Source: Chloroflexota bacterium (GTDB taxonomy: Bacteria; Chloroflexota; Anaerolineae; Aggregatilineales; J027). Taken from it: 64,000 nt of DNA. The notes beneath the pieces are model-generated. The model saw only the letters and a list, made by a program, of their open reading frames with translations, was not told the origin of the DNA and ran no database searches. Positions 26,146-35,645 of the stretch are shown piece after piece. Numbering within the stretch: position 1 is the stretch's first letter; each line of letters starts with the position of its first letter. The DNA lies in assembly GCA_024434115.1 (NCBI GenBank), contig QMIT01000008.1, forward strand, positions 124,001 through 188,000, written 5' to 3'. A program made the translations under genes and the position numbers.

Positions 26146-26172
26146 AGAGGTGAGCTTTTTATCCTCACCTCT
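26146..26172 (+). terminator. Hairpin 1 between aapJ and aapQ
   Basis: AGAGGTGAG and CTCACCTCT form a perfect 9-bp stem with a 9-nt loop, 15 nt after the aapJ stop. No T-run follows directly, so it may protect the upstream mRNA 3' end or act as a partial terminator. Confidence 0.6.
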
Positions 26173-26184
26173 TCAATAAATAGG

Positions 26185-26209
26185 CAGACGGGGGCAAGAC
26201 CCTCGTCTG
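26185..26209 (+). terminator. Hairpin 2 between aapJ and aapQ
   Basis: CAGACGGGGG and CCCTCGTCTG pair to a 10-bp stem (one G-T) with a 5-nt loop, followed by an AT-rich stretch. With hairpin 1 it probably reduces read-through into the permease genes. Confidence 0.6.
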
Positions 26210-26253
26210 TCATTTATAAAAAATCTCTTTAAGTTAGAACTGGTATTTCGTGA

Positions 26254-27792
26254 ATGACGGCAAAATATTCTCGTACTGATGATTTTTTTGTTAATACCGC
26301 TGACCTAAGCGCCCGCCGACCTCCCCCTCGTTCTCAAAATGCAGCGGTTCAGTTCCTCAAACGCCCGATTGTTCTTGTCAGCATTTATCTCGCCTACGTC
26401 GTCCTTATCTTGGTCAATTGGGACACACTACATGGTTGGCTTGTCGAGGACATTTTAGATAAACCCCCTGAAAAAATTGGCAATGGAGTCGAGGCCATGT
26501 GGCTGGGCTTTTGGATAGCACTCCCTTACCTAGTTTATAGCGTTATCAATGCCGTTAGCGTCCAAGTCCGGTTGGGCATTCCCTTTTTTCGCAACATAGA
26601 CTTTTTAAGCGACATCACCCAAGTCGTTTTTCTGTTCGCGGTAGTCGCCGGACTTTATACATTGATGCTCAATGTTAAAGACAACACCCAGATTCCAATT
26701 AACTGGAATGTGGTCAGCCGCCGATTTTCCGTTGAGGTCAGCGAAGGGCCGGATTTTAATACTGAACTGACGTGGCTCAAGGATATTCCACTGGTCGGGG
26801 ATTCTCTAGCCGGTGCCAACGTGTTGCGACCGGGAACAGCCACCCGTGCTTTGATGACAGGAGTCATCAATACGCTACGGGCCGTTTTGCTGGCATTGGT
26901 CTTTTCGACCCTGCTCGGCATTTTTGTGGGAATTGGCCTGTTATCCAATAACTGGTTGGTACGCAATCTCTCGACCATCTATGTCGAAATTTTTCGCAAT
27001 ACCCCACTCTTGGTGCAATTATTTTTTATCTTTCGGGGATTGCTCGGTGTGCTGCCGACTTCGCCGCGTGAAGCCTATAAATTGGGTGACTTTTATCTGA
27101 GTGGACGCGGTTTAAATTTCCCCAAAGTGTTGACCACCGACACCTACCCCTATTTTCTGGTGAGTGTGATTGCCGGGTTAGTCGTCGGCGCGTTTTTATG
27201 GCGATGGCGGCTCAAGGTACAGGATGAAACCGGGAAGCCCGCCAATACACTTGCATGGTTCAGCATGGCGTTTTTGGGGCTAGGTGCGGTCGGGCTAGGA
27301 CTGGCTTTTGCAGTAGGTGGGTCGCCCTTCAAATTGGACTACCCCGTTTTAGATCGCTTTAATTTCTCAGGTGGGTCGCGCTGGTCATCCGGCTATCTGA
27401 CATTGGTGGTCGGCCTGACGCTCTATACGGGGGCATTTATCGCCGATATTGTTCGGGCAGGCATCCAATCGGTTTCCTACGGGCAAATTGAAGCGGCCCG
27501 CGCACATGGTCTGACCAGCAACCAAACCCTGCGCTTAGTGGTGCTGCCCCAAGCCATGCGTTTGATTGTGCCACCGCTGACCAATCAATATTTGAACTTA
27601 TCCAAAAACTCCAGCCTTGCCATCGCCATCGGGTTTTATGATTTGTATAACGTGGCGACGGTTGTGCAAAACCAGACCGGGCAAGCCGTCGCGTTGTTTG
27701 CCATTTTGATGGGAACGTATCTGGTGATTAGCCTGCTGATTTCCTTATTGATGAATATGGTCAACCGTTCAATGCGGTTGAAGACACGCTAG
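26254..27792 (+). CDS. aapQ: Polar amino acid ABC transporter permease (AapQ-like)
   Basis: A 512-residue inner-membrane permease. The HisM-type membrane domain has the EAA motif GQIEAARAHGLTSNQTLRL and the late PLTNQYLNLSKNSSLAIAIG block that is characteristic of AapQ. The N-terminal third holds extra helices and an extracytoplasmic loop, and another insertion (about 260-375) splits the permease domain, as in known AapQ proteins, which are also longer than ordinary HisM/HisQ. It should pair with the downstream AapM and the AapP ATPase to import amino acids. ATG 26254 has only a weak ribosome-binding site. The next gene starts 13 nt after its stop. Confidence 0.92.
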   Translation: MTAKYSRTDDFFVNTADLSARRPPPRSQNAAVQFLKRPIVLVSIYLAYVVLILVNWDTLHGWLVEDILDKPPEKIGNGVEAMWLGFWIALPYLVYSVINAVSVQVRLGIPFFRNIDFLSDITQVVFLFAVVAGLYTLMLNVKDNTQIPINWNVVSRRFSVEVSEGPDFNTELTWLKDIPLVGDSLAGANVLRPGTATRALMTGVINTLRAVLLALVFSTLLGIFVGIGLLSNNWLVRNLSTIYVEIFRNTPLLVQLFFIFRGLLGVLPTSPREAYKLGDFYLSGRGLNFPKVLTTDTYPYFLVSVIAGLVVGAFLWRWRLKVQDETGKPANTLAWFSMAFLGLGAVGLGLAFAVGGSPFKLDYPVLDRFNFSGGSRWSSGYLTLVVGLTLYTGAFIADIVRAGIQSVSYGQIEAARAHGLTSNQTLRLVVLPQAMRLIVPPLTNQYLNLSKNSSLAIAIGFYDLYNVATVVQNQTGQAVALFAILMGTYLVISLLISLLMNMVNRSMRLKTR

Positions 27793-27805
27793 GGAGGGCC
27801 GAAAT

Positions 27806-29788
27806 ATGAGCGAAGCCTATCACCGGCCTGACGAAACCTTTTATATCGCACCCAAAGAACCCCCACCCTCACGCCGTCCCCCCGCCTTGACGATTGGGCC
27901 AGTGGGTTGGCTGCGGAAAAACCTGTTTAGCAGTGTCAGCAATACCCTGATCACGGTCATCACTGTGGGGTTGATGGCGGCATTTTTCTATGAACTGGTC
28001 ACATGGTCGGTTGCCAAAGCCGAATGGAACGTGGTCAACAACACCATGCGCTTGATGATGGTTGGTTTGTACCCGGTAGATCAAATTTGGCGTATCGAGT
28101 TAATTGCTGTCCTATTGGTGTTCCTCAGTGGATTGGGTCTAGGTGTTTGGGGGGGTAACGCACGGGGCTTTTTTATTATCGCGCTAATAATTATCATTGC
28201 CGCGCTATTTATTCCCATCGGAGCCGAGAAAATCGAGCCGCCGCCGATTCGCTTCCTGATTACCTCCACCGACGCGATAGGGCCGGTAGTGTTTGTCGGG
28301 GATAAGGATGACACGGTACGGCTCTCGGTTGAGCCGATTGATGATAACGCCATCGCTAATGAGACATCTCCATTCGTAGGGTTTATCGAAAACAGCCCCG
28401 GTTCAAGCAGTTCCCGTGCATTGTGGAATAACGCAAAGGCCCAAGTGGTGGCTGGCACGTTGGACTTGACCGATTACAACCTGCAATTAACCGTGCAGTT
28501 GTTGGACAGAAGCGGCAGGGTCTTGGATGCACGGCTTTCAACGCCTACCCGCCGTAGGGTCAACTTTGAATTTAAACTGCCCGCCGATGGTTGGTATTAT
28601 GTCCAAGTGCTGCGTGATGAAACTGGCGAGGCGATTTACGAGACGGTAGATGGGATACAACTGCCCATCGCGCCAGCCCACACCTTGCCCAACACCGGGT
28701 ATGCGTGGATTCGGATAGATGGTGTTGAAACCATGTCCAGCCAAGTGGCCGATGTAGAACAGCGTACCAAAACCTATGGTGAAGTGCCTGCCATCCAGTG
28801 CCCTTCCGCCGCTGAATGTCGCCGCCTATTATTGGAAGAAAACACACGTTTTGAGGGCGCACGCTCGTTCAGTGCATTTCTGAAAACACAACTTGATCCT
28901 TTCCTACAGGAAATCATTGTCTCGTTGGTGGTTGGCTTTGCAGTGATGTTGGCAGCCTATTCCATCGGGAATTTTGCCAAACAAAGCCGCAATCCTAGCA
29001 GCAAAAAAGCCGTTAGTCGTGTCACCATCATTGGCTGGGTTATTTTCTTCCCGCTGAGTTGGATACTACTCTCCGGCTTCAAAGACCCCGACAGCATCCA
29101 TCCATTTTTGCGGCTGCCAGCGGTGGCACAATCCCTGTGGGGTGGTCTTATTCTGACCATTGTGCTGACCTTCGTAAGCCTGACCGTTGCGTTCCCCATT
29201 GGCATCCTGTTGGCGCTTGGGCGGCGTAGCAAATTACCAATCATCAGTATTTTCTGTATCCTGTTTATCGAAGTAGTGCGCGGCGTCCCACTGATTACGA
29301 TTTTATTCATGGCAAAATTCATTGTGCCGTATTTTGCCAAATCCATGAGCGACACCGAACTCCTGATCCGACTGCTGGTGGGGTTAACACTGTTCACCGC
29401 CGCCTATAATGCCGAAATCATCCGAGGGGGGTTACAAATTATCCCCAAAGGTCAAATTGAAGCGTCACAGGCCCTCGGCCTCAATCCATTTGCGACCAAT
29501 GTGTTTATCGTGCTGCCCCAAGCATTACGGGCGGTCATTCCAGCGATGATGAGCCAGTCGGTTAGCTTGTTTAAAGATACGACGCTGGTCTCCATCGTAG
29601 GGCTGTTTGAATTTTTAGGCATGATCGAACTTATTGTGAACGGACAGCAATTCTATCGGCCCTATCAGCGCGAAGCCTATCTGTTTGTCGGGGTCATCTA
29701 CTTTATCCTCAGTTATATCATGTCGAGCCTGAGCCGCCGTTTGGAAGAATCGGGTGCGGGGACGGTACGGAAGATGCGTAAGGCGTAA
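27806..29788 (+). CDS. aapM: Polar amino acid ABC transporter permease (AapM-like) with large inserted domain
   Basis: A 660-residue permease, far longer than the usual AapM of roughly 380-400 residues. Residues 45-145 have three hydrophobic segments; residues 145-360 are hydrophilic and beta-rich ([35 protein letters not shown]), which looks like an extracytoplasmic domain; residues 365-655 hold the membrane domain with the EAA motif [19 protein letters not shown] and [15 protein letters not shown]. The permease part is intact, so import should work. The inserted domain may bind substrate, the binding protein or the wall. GGGAGGG precedes the ATG. It lies between aapQ and aapP in one operon. 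Confidence 0.9.
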   Translation: MSEAYHRPDETFYIAPKEPPPSRRPPALTIGPVGWLRKNLFSSVSNTLITVITVGLMAAFFYELVTWSVAKAEWNVVNNTMRLMMVGLYPVDQIWRIELIAVLLVFLSGLGLGVWGGNARGFFIIALIIIIAALFIPIGAEKIEPPPIRFLITSTDAIGPVVFVGDKDDTVRLSVEPIDDNAIANETSPFVGFIENSPGSSSSRALWNNAKAQVVAGTLDLTDYNLQLTVQLLDRSGRVLDARLSTPTRRRVNFEFKLPADGWYYVQVLRDETGEAIYETVDGIQLPIAPAHTLPNTGYAWIRIDGVETMSSQVADVEQRTKTYGEVPAIQCPSAAECRRLLLEENTRFEGARSFSAFLKTQLDPFLQEIIVSLVVGFAVMLAAYSIGNFAKQSRNPSSKKAVSRVTIIGWVIFFPLSWILLSGFKDPDSIHPFLRLPAVAQSLWGGLILTIVLTFVSLTVAFPIGILLALGRRSKLPIISIFCILFIEVVRGVPLITILFMAKFIVPYFAKSMSDTELLIRLLVGLTLFTAAYNAEIIRGGLQIIPKGQIEASQALGLNPFATNVFIVLPQALRAVIPAMMSQSVSLFKDTTLVSIVGLFEFLGMIELIVNGQQFYRPYQREAYLFVGVIYFILSYIMSSLSRRLEESGAGTVRKMRKA

Positions 29789-29811
29789 TTTTTATAAGGT
29801 GTGGTCTTCTT

Positions 29812-30564
29812 ATGAGTGAACAATCCAATTCCAACGGCTATATTATCGAATGCCAAGATGTCAACAAGTGGTTTGGTGAATTTCATGTCCTTAAAGACAT
29901 CAATATAAAGGTCAAAGAGCGTGAGGTGGTCGTCGTCATTGGGCCATCCGGTTCTGGTAAATCTACCCTCATTCGCTGTATCAATCGGCTTGAGGAACAC
30001 CAAGAGGGCAAGATTTTGGTGGATGGCATCGAATTGAGCAACGACCTCAAAAATATCAACGCCATCCGCCGCGAAACAGGCATGGTGTTTCAGAGTTTTA
30101 ATCTGTTCCCCCACCTAACCGTGATGCAAAATATCACGCTGGCCCAACGCTATGTACGCCGTCGTCCGCGCCGTGATGCCGAAGACATGGCCCGTCAGTT
30201 GTTACAGCGCGTCGGTATCCCCGAACAAGCCAATAAATATCCCGGTCAGCTTTCGGGGGGACAGCAGCAACGTGTGGCAATTGCCCGTGCCCTCGCTATG
30301 CAGCCGAAAATCATGCTGTTTGACGAACCCACCTCGGCGCTTGACCCTGAAATGATTAAAGAAGTGCTGGACGTAATGAAAGAATTGGCCCGCAGCGGGA
30401 TGACGATGTTGGTGGTCACGCACGAAATGGGCTTTGCACGTGAAGTGGCGGATCGCGTGATTTTCATGGACAGTGGACGCATTGTCGAAATCGGCACGCC
30501 CGAACACTTTTTTGAAAATCCCAGCCACGAACGCACCAAATTGTTCTTATCGCAGATTCTCTAA
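29812..30564 (+). CDS. aapP: Polar amino acid ABC transporter ATP-binding protein
   Basis: A 250-residue ABC ATPase of the polar amino acid class. Walker [11 protein letters not shown]-loop in [14 protein letters not shown], signature LSGGQQQR, Walker [15 protein letters not shown] and the H-loop [15 protein letters not shown] are all intact, so it should hydrolyse ATP to drive the AapQM permease. Length is standard. It is the last gene of the four-gene transporter operon; a strong terminator follows six nucleotides after its stop. No regulator gene is adjacent. Confidence 0.96.
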   Translation: MSEQSNSNGYIIECQDVNKWFGEFHVLKDINIKVKEREVVVVIGPSGSGKSTLIRCINRLEEHQEGKILVDGIELSNDLKNINAIRRETGMVFQSFNLFPHLTVMQNITLAQRYVRRRPRRDAEDMARQLLQRVGIPEQANKYPGQLSGGQQQRVAIARALAMQPKIMLFDEPTSALDPEMIKEVLDVMKELARSGMTMLVVTHEMGFAREVADRVIFMDSGRIVEIGTPEHFFENPSHERTKLFLSQIL

Positions 30565-30569
30565 ACCGC

Positions 30570-30596
30570 AAAAGGGTCATCAAATGGCCCTTTTTT
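30570..30596 (+). terminator. Rho-independent terminator of the aap operon
   Basis: AAAGGGTCA and TGGCCCTTT form a 9-bp stem (one G-T pair) with a 5-nt loop and a T6 tail, right after the aapP stop. Confidence 0.85.
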
Positions 30597-30620
30597 ATTC
30601 GTTAGGGATGAGAAAAACAC

Positions 30621-31010
30621 ATGAAAATTGAACACGTCGCCCTCTGGACACACGACTTGGAACGGTTGCGCCAATTTTATGAAACCTATTTTGGTGGCAC
30701 AGCGGGCGCAAAATATCACAACCCCCGCACCGACTTTCGCTCTTATTTTTTGACATTTGAGAGCGGGGCGCGGCTGGAAATGATGCAAATGCCGAATATC
30801 CCGGCCTCGCAAAATGATGTGCAAAAGCAGTTCACGGGCCTGATTCACATGGCATTTTCTGTTGGGTCGGAAGAGGGGGTCAATCAACTCACTGAGCGCT
30901 TACGGGCCGATGGATTTCCGATTTTGGATGGACCGCGCCGCACCGGGGATGGGTATTATGAAAGTGTCACGCTCGATCCCGATGGCAACCGCATCGAAAT
31001 TACGATCTAG
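30621..31010 (+). CDS. VOC superfamily (glyoxalase/bleomycin-resistance fold) protein
   Basis: A 129-residue single-domain vicinal-oxygen-chelate protein. The two beta-alpha-beta-beta-beta modules are seen, with possible metal ligands H5 (KIEHVALWT), E53 (ARLEMMQ), H75 (GLIHMAF) and E126 (NRIEITI) at the places expected for glyoxalase I-like enzymes. The family includes lactoylglutathione lyases, dioxygenases and resistance proteins; a detoxification or dioxygenase role cannot be separated here. It begins 25 nt after the terminator of the transporter operon with its own ribosome-binding site (AGGGATGAG), and converges on a HAD phosphatase gene 3 nt away. Confidence 0.88.
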   Translation: MKIEHVALWTHDLERLRQFYETYFGGTAGAKYHNPRTDFRSYFLTFESGARLEMMQMPNIPASQNDVQKQFTGLIHMAFSVGSEEGVNQLTERLRADGFPILDGPRRTGDGYYESVTLDPDGNRIEITI

Positions 31011-31013
31011 GCG

Positions 31014-31721
31014 CTATACGATAAGCGACCATACCCCTTCAAGCGGTTCATAAGTGGTAAATTCGGTGGCAAGACTGGTATCGGGGCAGTGATGCCCATA
31101 ACGGTTTAGCCACAACGCCGGAATACCCGCCTGCGACGCCCCAATAATATCCGTCCACCAATTATCACCGACCATGATTACCTCGCTTTGTGTGTAGCCC
31201 ATGCGCTGCAAAGTGTGATGAAAAATCGCGGGGTCAGGTTTGGAAATACGGGTTTCCTCGGCTGTCACCATCAAATCAATCAGGGAGTCAAGGCCACAGC
31301 GTCGCAATTTGGGGGTTTGTTCCCCGATGGTGCTGTTGGTAATGATACCAATTTTGAGACCATGTGCTCTGAGATGCTGCAAAAAAGGGATAACACCGGG
31401 GATCGCGCGTTCTGATTCAAGATATGCGTGCCGGAACAAACCCGCGACTTGAGCAGCCTCCTCAAGGGAAATCGGCTGTCCATAATGACCGAATATCGCC
31501 TGAAAACGTTGGATACGCGCCTCATCCCATGATACCTCACCACGTATCACTCGATCATGAAACGTTTCGAGATAGTGATCATGCGTTTCATGCAGATCTT
31601 CGAATGACGGTTCGCCCAAACAGGCATATTGATTGGCGAGGGCCGTCAGTCCGACCCGAACACTATATTGATGATCGGTCAGCGTATCATCCAGATCAAA
31701 CAAAATGGCTTGCAGCGGCAT
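31014..31721 (-). CDS. HAD-superfamily hydrolase
   Basis: A 235-residue haloacid-dehalogenase-type phosphatase. Motif I is FDLDDTLTD with the nucleophile D and the acid D two residues on; motif II is IITNST; motif III lies near the Lys of ISKPDPAIF; motif IV is MVGDNWWTDI. A helical C1 cap spans about residues 17-90, as in phosphoglycolate phosphatase-like or nucleotidase-like members. Substrate is not readable from sequence. ATG 31721 is chosen over an in-frame TTG six bases earlier. It follows the PucC-family gene by 11 nt on the same strand and may share its transcript. Confidence 0.9.
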   Translation of the reverse strand: MPLQAILFDLDDTLTDHQYSVRVGLTALANQYACLGEPSFEDLHETHDHYLETFHDRVIRGEVSWDEARIQRFQAIFGHYGQPISLEEAAQVAGLFRHAYLESERAIPGVIPFLQHLRAHGLKIGIITNSTIGEQTPKLRRCGLDSLIDLMVTAEETRISKPDPAIFHHTLQRMGYTQSEVIMVGDNWWTDIIGASQAGIPALWLNRYGHHCPDTSLATEFTTYEPLEGVWSLIV

Positions 31722-31732
31722 CCCCAATATCC

Positions 31733-33142
31733 TTAATCGGCGAGGGCGAGGAGTACCTCATTTTGGCTGATTTGGCGTTGGAAGTCGAGGTTCAATCGGC
31801 TGATGAGAACAAGGGCGGCTAAAAGCACGATCATTTCAATCACAAACACCGTTCCATAGGAAAAGGCATAACTCGCCCCAAGCAAATGCGAAATATCCCG
31901 CAAGGCCGCGCCAATGACCGAGCCGCCGCCGCGAAATAGGAGGCTTGCCATTGTCCAGAGACCAAAATAGGTACCCGCACGTTCCGCACTGCTGACGGAG
32001 ACCATCAAGCCCCATGTGCCGATATTCCACAAGCCCAATCCCAGCCCAAATAGCAGTAGGGTTGGACGAATCAGCGATTGCATTTCACCAAAGGCACACA
32101 GCGCTAAAAATGCGAAAGTGACAATGAGCGTACCCAAACCTATTTTGTTGATACGGGCGTAACTGAGTTGGGCCATCCGCCGATAGCTGGCAAGCCCGAT
32201 AATTGAGCCAAGCAGAGCCGTCGTCCCCCAAAACGCCGCAAAACGATTGGTCTCCCCGGTAGAAAAATCAAATACCTGTCCGCCAAACGGCTCCAAAATT
32301 TGATCCTGCGCGAACGCCCCCATAAAACTGAGACCAATATAGAGGAAAAAGAGGCGCGTGGTGCGATTTGACCACACTGTTCGTAAATCGTCCATAAAAT
32401 GGGGTCGCGTTTGCGGCGAGGCCATTTGACGAATCTCGGCGGGACTGCGGCGGCGTTCTTCTCCCAAAACCGAAAAGAACCATAAGGTAGCCATCAGCGC
32501 AACTACGATGCCAAATAATCCCAGCAGGCCCTCCGGTGAATATTCAGGTAGTAACCGCGCCGTCAATGCACCCGAAAAGGCATAACCCGCCAACAGCATT
32601 GTCCATGCCAGCCCCACTGCCCGTCCACGTTGATGCTCTGGGGCACGGTCATAAATCAAGGTCGTATAAGTGCTGCCCGACAGCGCATATCCCACACTGT
32701 TGATAAACAAAGCCGTTACGATGCCGACCCACCAGATGCTATCTCCCGTTTCGGCCAACTCCACCGTCATGAAGGCCAACAGCATAAACCCAATCGCCAT
32801 CAATCCACGACCACCCCAGACAAAAGGCAAGCGCCGATAGCCGTGCCAATGGGTATGATCGGAACGCTGCCCTGTCCAAACAGCGAGTGGGGCAAGGAAA
32901 TAATTGAGGGCCAACAGCAGCGAAATCGGGGTGGCTGGATACCCTAGATCGGCAATCATGATGCGATTCCACACGCCTGACCCCAATAAATCCGCCAGCG
33001 CCGAGCCGACATTAAACATGCCGATTTTGACATTCCGAAGAACGGGTAGATTTTGTTCGGCAGATACGCCATCAACTTGGGGGATACTTTGAGCGGTCTC
33101 GGTTTTGGGGACGGCAGGCACTTCTACAGCGGTATCCAGCAT
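31733..33142 (-). CDS. MFS transporter of the PucC/LhaA (BCD) family
   Basis: A 469-residue membrane protein with about twelve hydrophobic segments. The start of the membrane part, VKIGMFNVGSALADLLGSG, then NRIMIADLGYPAT and GQRSDHTHWHGYRRLPFVWGG, matches the PucC family, known for bacteriochlorophyll and light-harvesting assembly or export in phototrophs and occurring also in non-phototrophs. No photosynthesis gene is present in this window, so the substrate is unknown. A soluble N-terminal tail of about 35 residues precedes the first helix. The downstream HAD gene is 11 nt away. The family assignment is from sequence patterns recalled, hence some reserve. Confidence 0.8.
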   Translation of the reverse strand: MLDTAVEVPAVPKTETAQSIPQVDGVSAEQNLPVLRNVKIGMFNVGSALADLLGSGVWNRIMIADLGYPATPISLLLALNYFLAPLAVWTGQRSDHTHWHGYRRLPFVWGGRGLMAIGFMLLAFMTVELAETGDSIWWVGIVTALFINSVGYALSGSTYTTLIYDRAPEHQRGRAVGLAWTMLLAGYAFSGALTARLLPEYSPEGLLGLFGIVVALMATLWFFSVLGEERRRSPAEIRQMASPQTRPHFMDDLRTVWSNRTTRLFFLYIGLSFMGAFAQDQILEPFGGQVFDFSTGETNRFAAFWGTTALLGSIIGLASYRRMAQLSYARINKIGLGTLIVTFAFLALCAFGEMQSLIRPTLLLFGLGLGLWNIGTWGLMVSVSSAERAGTYFGLWTMASLLFRGGGSVIGAALRDISHLLGASYAFSYGTVFVIEMIVLLAALVLISRLNLDFQRQISQNEVLLALAD

Positions 33143-33259
33143 TGAATTTTCCTAAACGTTTGAGTAGGTTTGCATAGATTTACGTAGAATTATAGCGGAA
33201 GTTGCTGTAAGAGTGTGAAATCTAACTTAACTTTAAGATAAAATTCACAATCTTCAACG

Positions 33260-33288
33260 AAAAAGCAGGCCGATTGACCTGCTCTTTT
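33260..33288 (-). terminator. Rho-independent terminator after the thioredoxin-NHL gene
   Basis: On the minus strand GAGCAGG and CCTGCTT pair around an 8-nt loop and run into T5. It lies 86 nt downstream of the stop at 33375. The remaining intergenic sequence between 33143 and 33374 shows no gene. Confidence 0.75.
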
Positions 33289-33374
33289 GGGTTAACACAT
33301 GGGGCTAAATCCGCCATGCTCAATCCAGCTGCAAATAGAGGACACTCAAACTAAAAACCGCTATAGATTGAGGC

Positions 33375-35432
33375 CTATTTCAAGCCATTGCTGACGGTTG
33401 GCGGCACAAGCACATAGGTCATGACGACCTCGCTGCTGGTCGCCTCGCTGGTCACGGTCACAGGCACTTGAATCGTGACACGATCTACAAAACACAGCGT
33501 TTCGTTGACCGCCTCACACCAATAAATGGTGAAATCTGTTGAGAGAACATCGCTGCCCTCAGTGAAATTGACGGGTAGATGGACAGGCAGTTCGGGCAAA
33601 ATCTGGCGGTAATCTTGTGATTCGGCAGGCACTTCAATCGTCGTGGTGCTGACGGTCTCGGCGGTAAAGGGTGCAAGGGCATTCAATTTGTAGCCTTCGG
33701 GCAGTTCAATCGCAAAAACCAATTCCCCCTGCCCCGGCGCGACATTTTGTGGGTCGAGTTGAATTACAGTGTCATCCAGCGCATACGGGTTTTCATTGGG
33801 GTCAAGGTCTAGTCCCGTTTCAGCAGAATTTACGAGAGCGGTGGCATCGGGAAAAACCACTGTACTGACGGTTTCGCTGGCAAAGTCAATGACGCGAATG
33901 GCATGATTATTGGTATCCGCGACATACAGCTTGCCATCGGCGTAATAAATGCCACCGGGTTCATAAAATTGCGCTTCGAGCAGTGGGCCATCTACCAAAC
34001 CCGGCTCACCCGTCCCGGCAAAAGTGATGCTCTCGCGGGTCTGGGGGTCAATCTGCTTGATTTTATTGTTATAGGTGTCGGCGACATATAACAGGCCATC
34101 TGGCCCAATCGTGACGCCGAGGGCATGTTCCAAACGAACCTGATCGCCAATACCATCCACATCCCCAAAATCAAAGAGACCCGTGCCAACAATCGTATCC
34201 ACTTCGCCATCCGGGTTAATTGAGGCGGTGCGAATGCCACTGTCTTCGGAATCGGCAAAATAGAGTGTTGTGCCATCGGTGGTAATCCCACTCGGCTGCG
34301 ACAATTCCGCCTCACCCAATGGGCCATCGGTCAATCCTTCGCGGCCTGTGCCAGCATGGGGTTCGACCCTGTCCGTTGCTAAATCAATGCGCCAGAGTTG
34401 ATGTGACCCAGCCATGGCGATATACAGAACAGCATCATGAAAAACCAAGTCCCATGGCGAGGCCAAATCGGTAAAGGGAGCATTGCCTGCACCGGGAGGA
34501 TACATGGAGGCCTTTTTGCCCGTGCCCGTCAACGTGGAAACGGTTTGGGCAGCGAGGTTAATTTGGCGAATGGCGTGATTGACGGTATCCGCCACAAATA
34601 AATTATCCCCGTCTACCGCCATACCCTGCGGTTGATTAAACATCGCTTCAGCATAGCTCCCATCGGCAAAACCTGCCTCGCCCGTGCCGATGACCTGTAC
34701 ATTTTCAAACGTGTCGAGGTCGGCGATGACAATGCGGTTATGGCTGGTATCGGCGATAAATAGGCGATTGCCCGTCGGGTCAGCCAACACCTTGCCGGGG
34801 TAGCTCAAAGCACTGGGAGATGCCACCTCAGCTTCAGGAGCGAGTTGGGGCAACGGGGTATCGTCCAACAAATTCGCCGCGCCATATTCCTCAACCATCG
34901 TGGTCAAAATCGGTTGGAACACGTCATAGATGCCTTCCCCTGCCCGTCCACCAACAATTTTGCCGAGAGGGTCAATCAGCACAAGGGTGGGCCATGCTTG
35001 CACGCCATAGGTCTGCCAGACCACAAAACCATTATCATTCAACACCGGATGTTCCACACCGTAGCGCTGCACAATATTGCGGATGTTGTTGGTGTCGCCT
35101 TCGTTTTCAAATTTAGCGGAATGCACCCCAACCACAATCAGATTATTGCCAAATTCGATCTCTAATTGTTTCAGGTCGGGGATGATATGAATACAGTTGA
35201 TACAACCATACGTCCAAAAATCGAGGATGACGATCTTGCCCTCTAAATCCGCCATTGTCAGCGGTTGGGATACGTTAATCCAGTCGAGTTCAGCAGGGAA
35301 ATCGGGGGCATCGGTGTCCCCGGCATAGGTAAATTCACCGCCGTCTTGGGCCAACATATGCCCGTTTATAAACCAGAAAAAGCCCACGATGAGGGCCACA
35401 ATGCCGATTCCAGAAAAAAGTCGTCTACGCAT
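33375..35432 (-). CDS. Thioredoxin-like / NHL-repeat (NHLRC2-type) secreted or anchored protein
   Basis: A 685-residue protein. Residues 1-30 form a signal anchor (LFSGIGIVALIVGFFWFING). Residues 40-185 are a thioredoxin-like domain with the CINC active-site pair C77/C80 in WTYGCINCIHIIPDL. Residues 205-530 hold about five to six NHL beta-propeller blades (repeated LFIADTxHNRI-like units, each with a GTGxxGxxDG step). A C-terminal beta domain of about 130 residues follows. This order equals that of NHLRC2-like proteins. It likely acts outside the membrane in thiol redox work, guided by the propeller. GAGGGAG precedes the ATG. It stands alone, with its own terminator. Confidence 0.9.
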   Translation of the reverse strand: MRRRLFSGIGIVALIVGFFWFINGHMLAQDGGEFTYAGDTDAPDFPAELDWINVSQPLTMADLEGKIVILDFWTYGCINCIHIIPDLKQLEIEFGNNLIVVGVHSAKFENEGDTNNIRNIVQRYGVEHPVLNDNGFVVWQTYGVQAWPTLVLIDPLGKIVGGRAGEGIYDVFQPILTTMVEEYGAANLLDDTPLPQLAPEAEVASPSALSYPGKVLADPTGNRLFIADTSHNRIVIADLDTFENVQVIGTGEAGFADGSYAEAMFNQPQGMAVDGDNLFVADTVNHAIRQINLAAQTVSTLTGTGKKASMYPPGAGNAPFTDLASPWDLVFHDAVLYIAMAGSHQLWRIDLATDRVEPHAGTGREGLTDGPLGEAELSQPSGITTDGTTLYFADSEDSGIRTASINPDGEVDTIVGTGLFDFGDVDGIGDQVRLEHALGVTIGPDGLLYVADTYNNKIKQIDPQTRESITFAGTGEPGLVDGPLLEAQFYEPGGIYYADGKLYVADTNNHAIRVIDFASETVSTVVFPDATALVNSAETGLDLDPNENPYALDDTVIQLDPQNVAPGQGELVFAIELPEGYKLNALAPFTAETVSTTTIEVPAESQDYRQILPELPVHLPVNFTEGSDVLSTDFTIYWCEAVNETLCFVDRVTIQVPVTVTSEATSSEVVMTYVLVPPTVSNGLK

Positions 35433-35645
35433 ACTCCCTCGCCACGCTAGTATTTTGATAATCTACTTGATTGGTTGTCTTGATGTTCGGGAATCTTCCT
35501 TACGATTTGATTACACCCCATTATCGCACATCCAAATAAACCTGAACTGAGAAACCGATGAGATTCATTCAGATTCCACGTCGCCAAGTGGGGGCAGGAC
35601 GGCTAAAATAGAATAATTGTTTCAGCAATCGGGAGTAATAACTCA

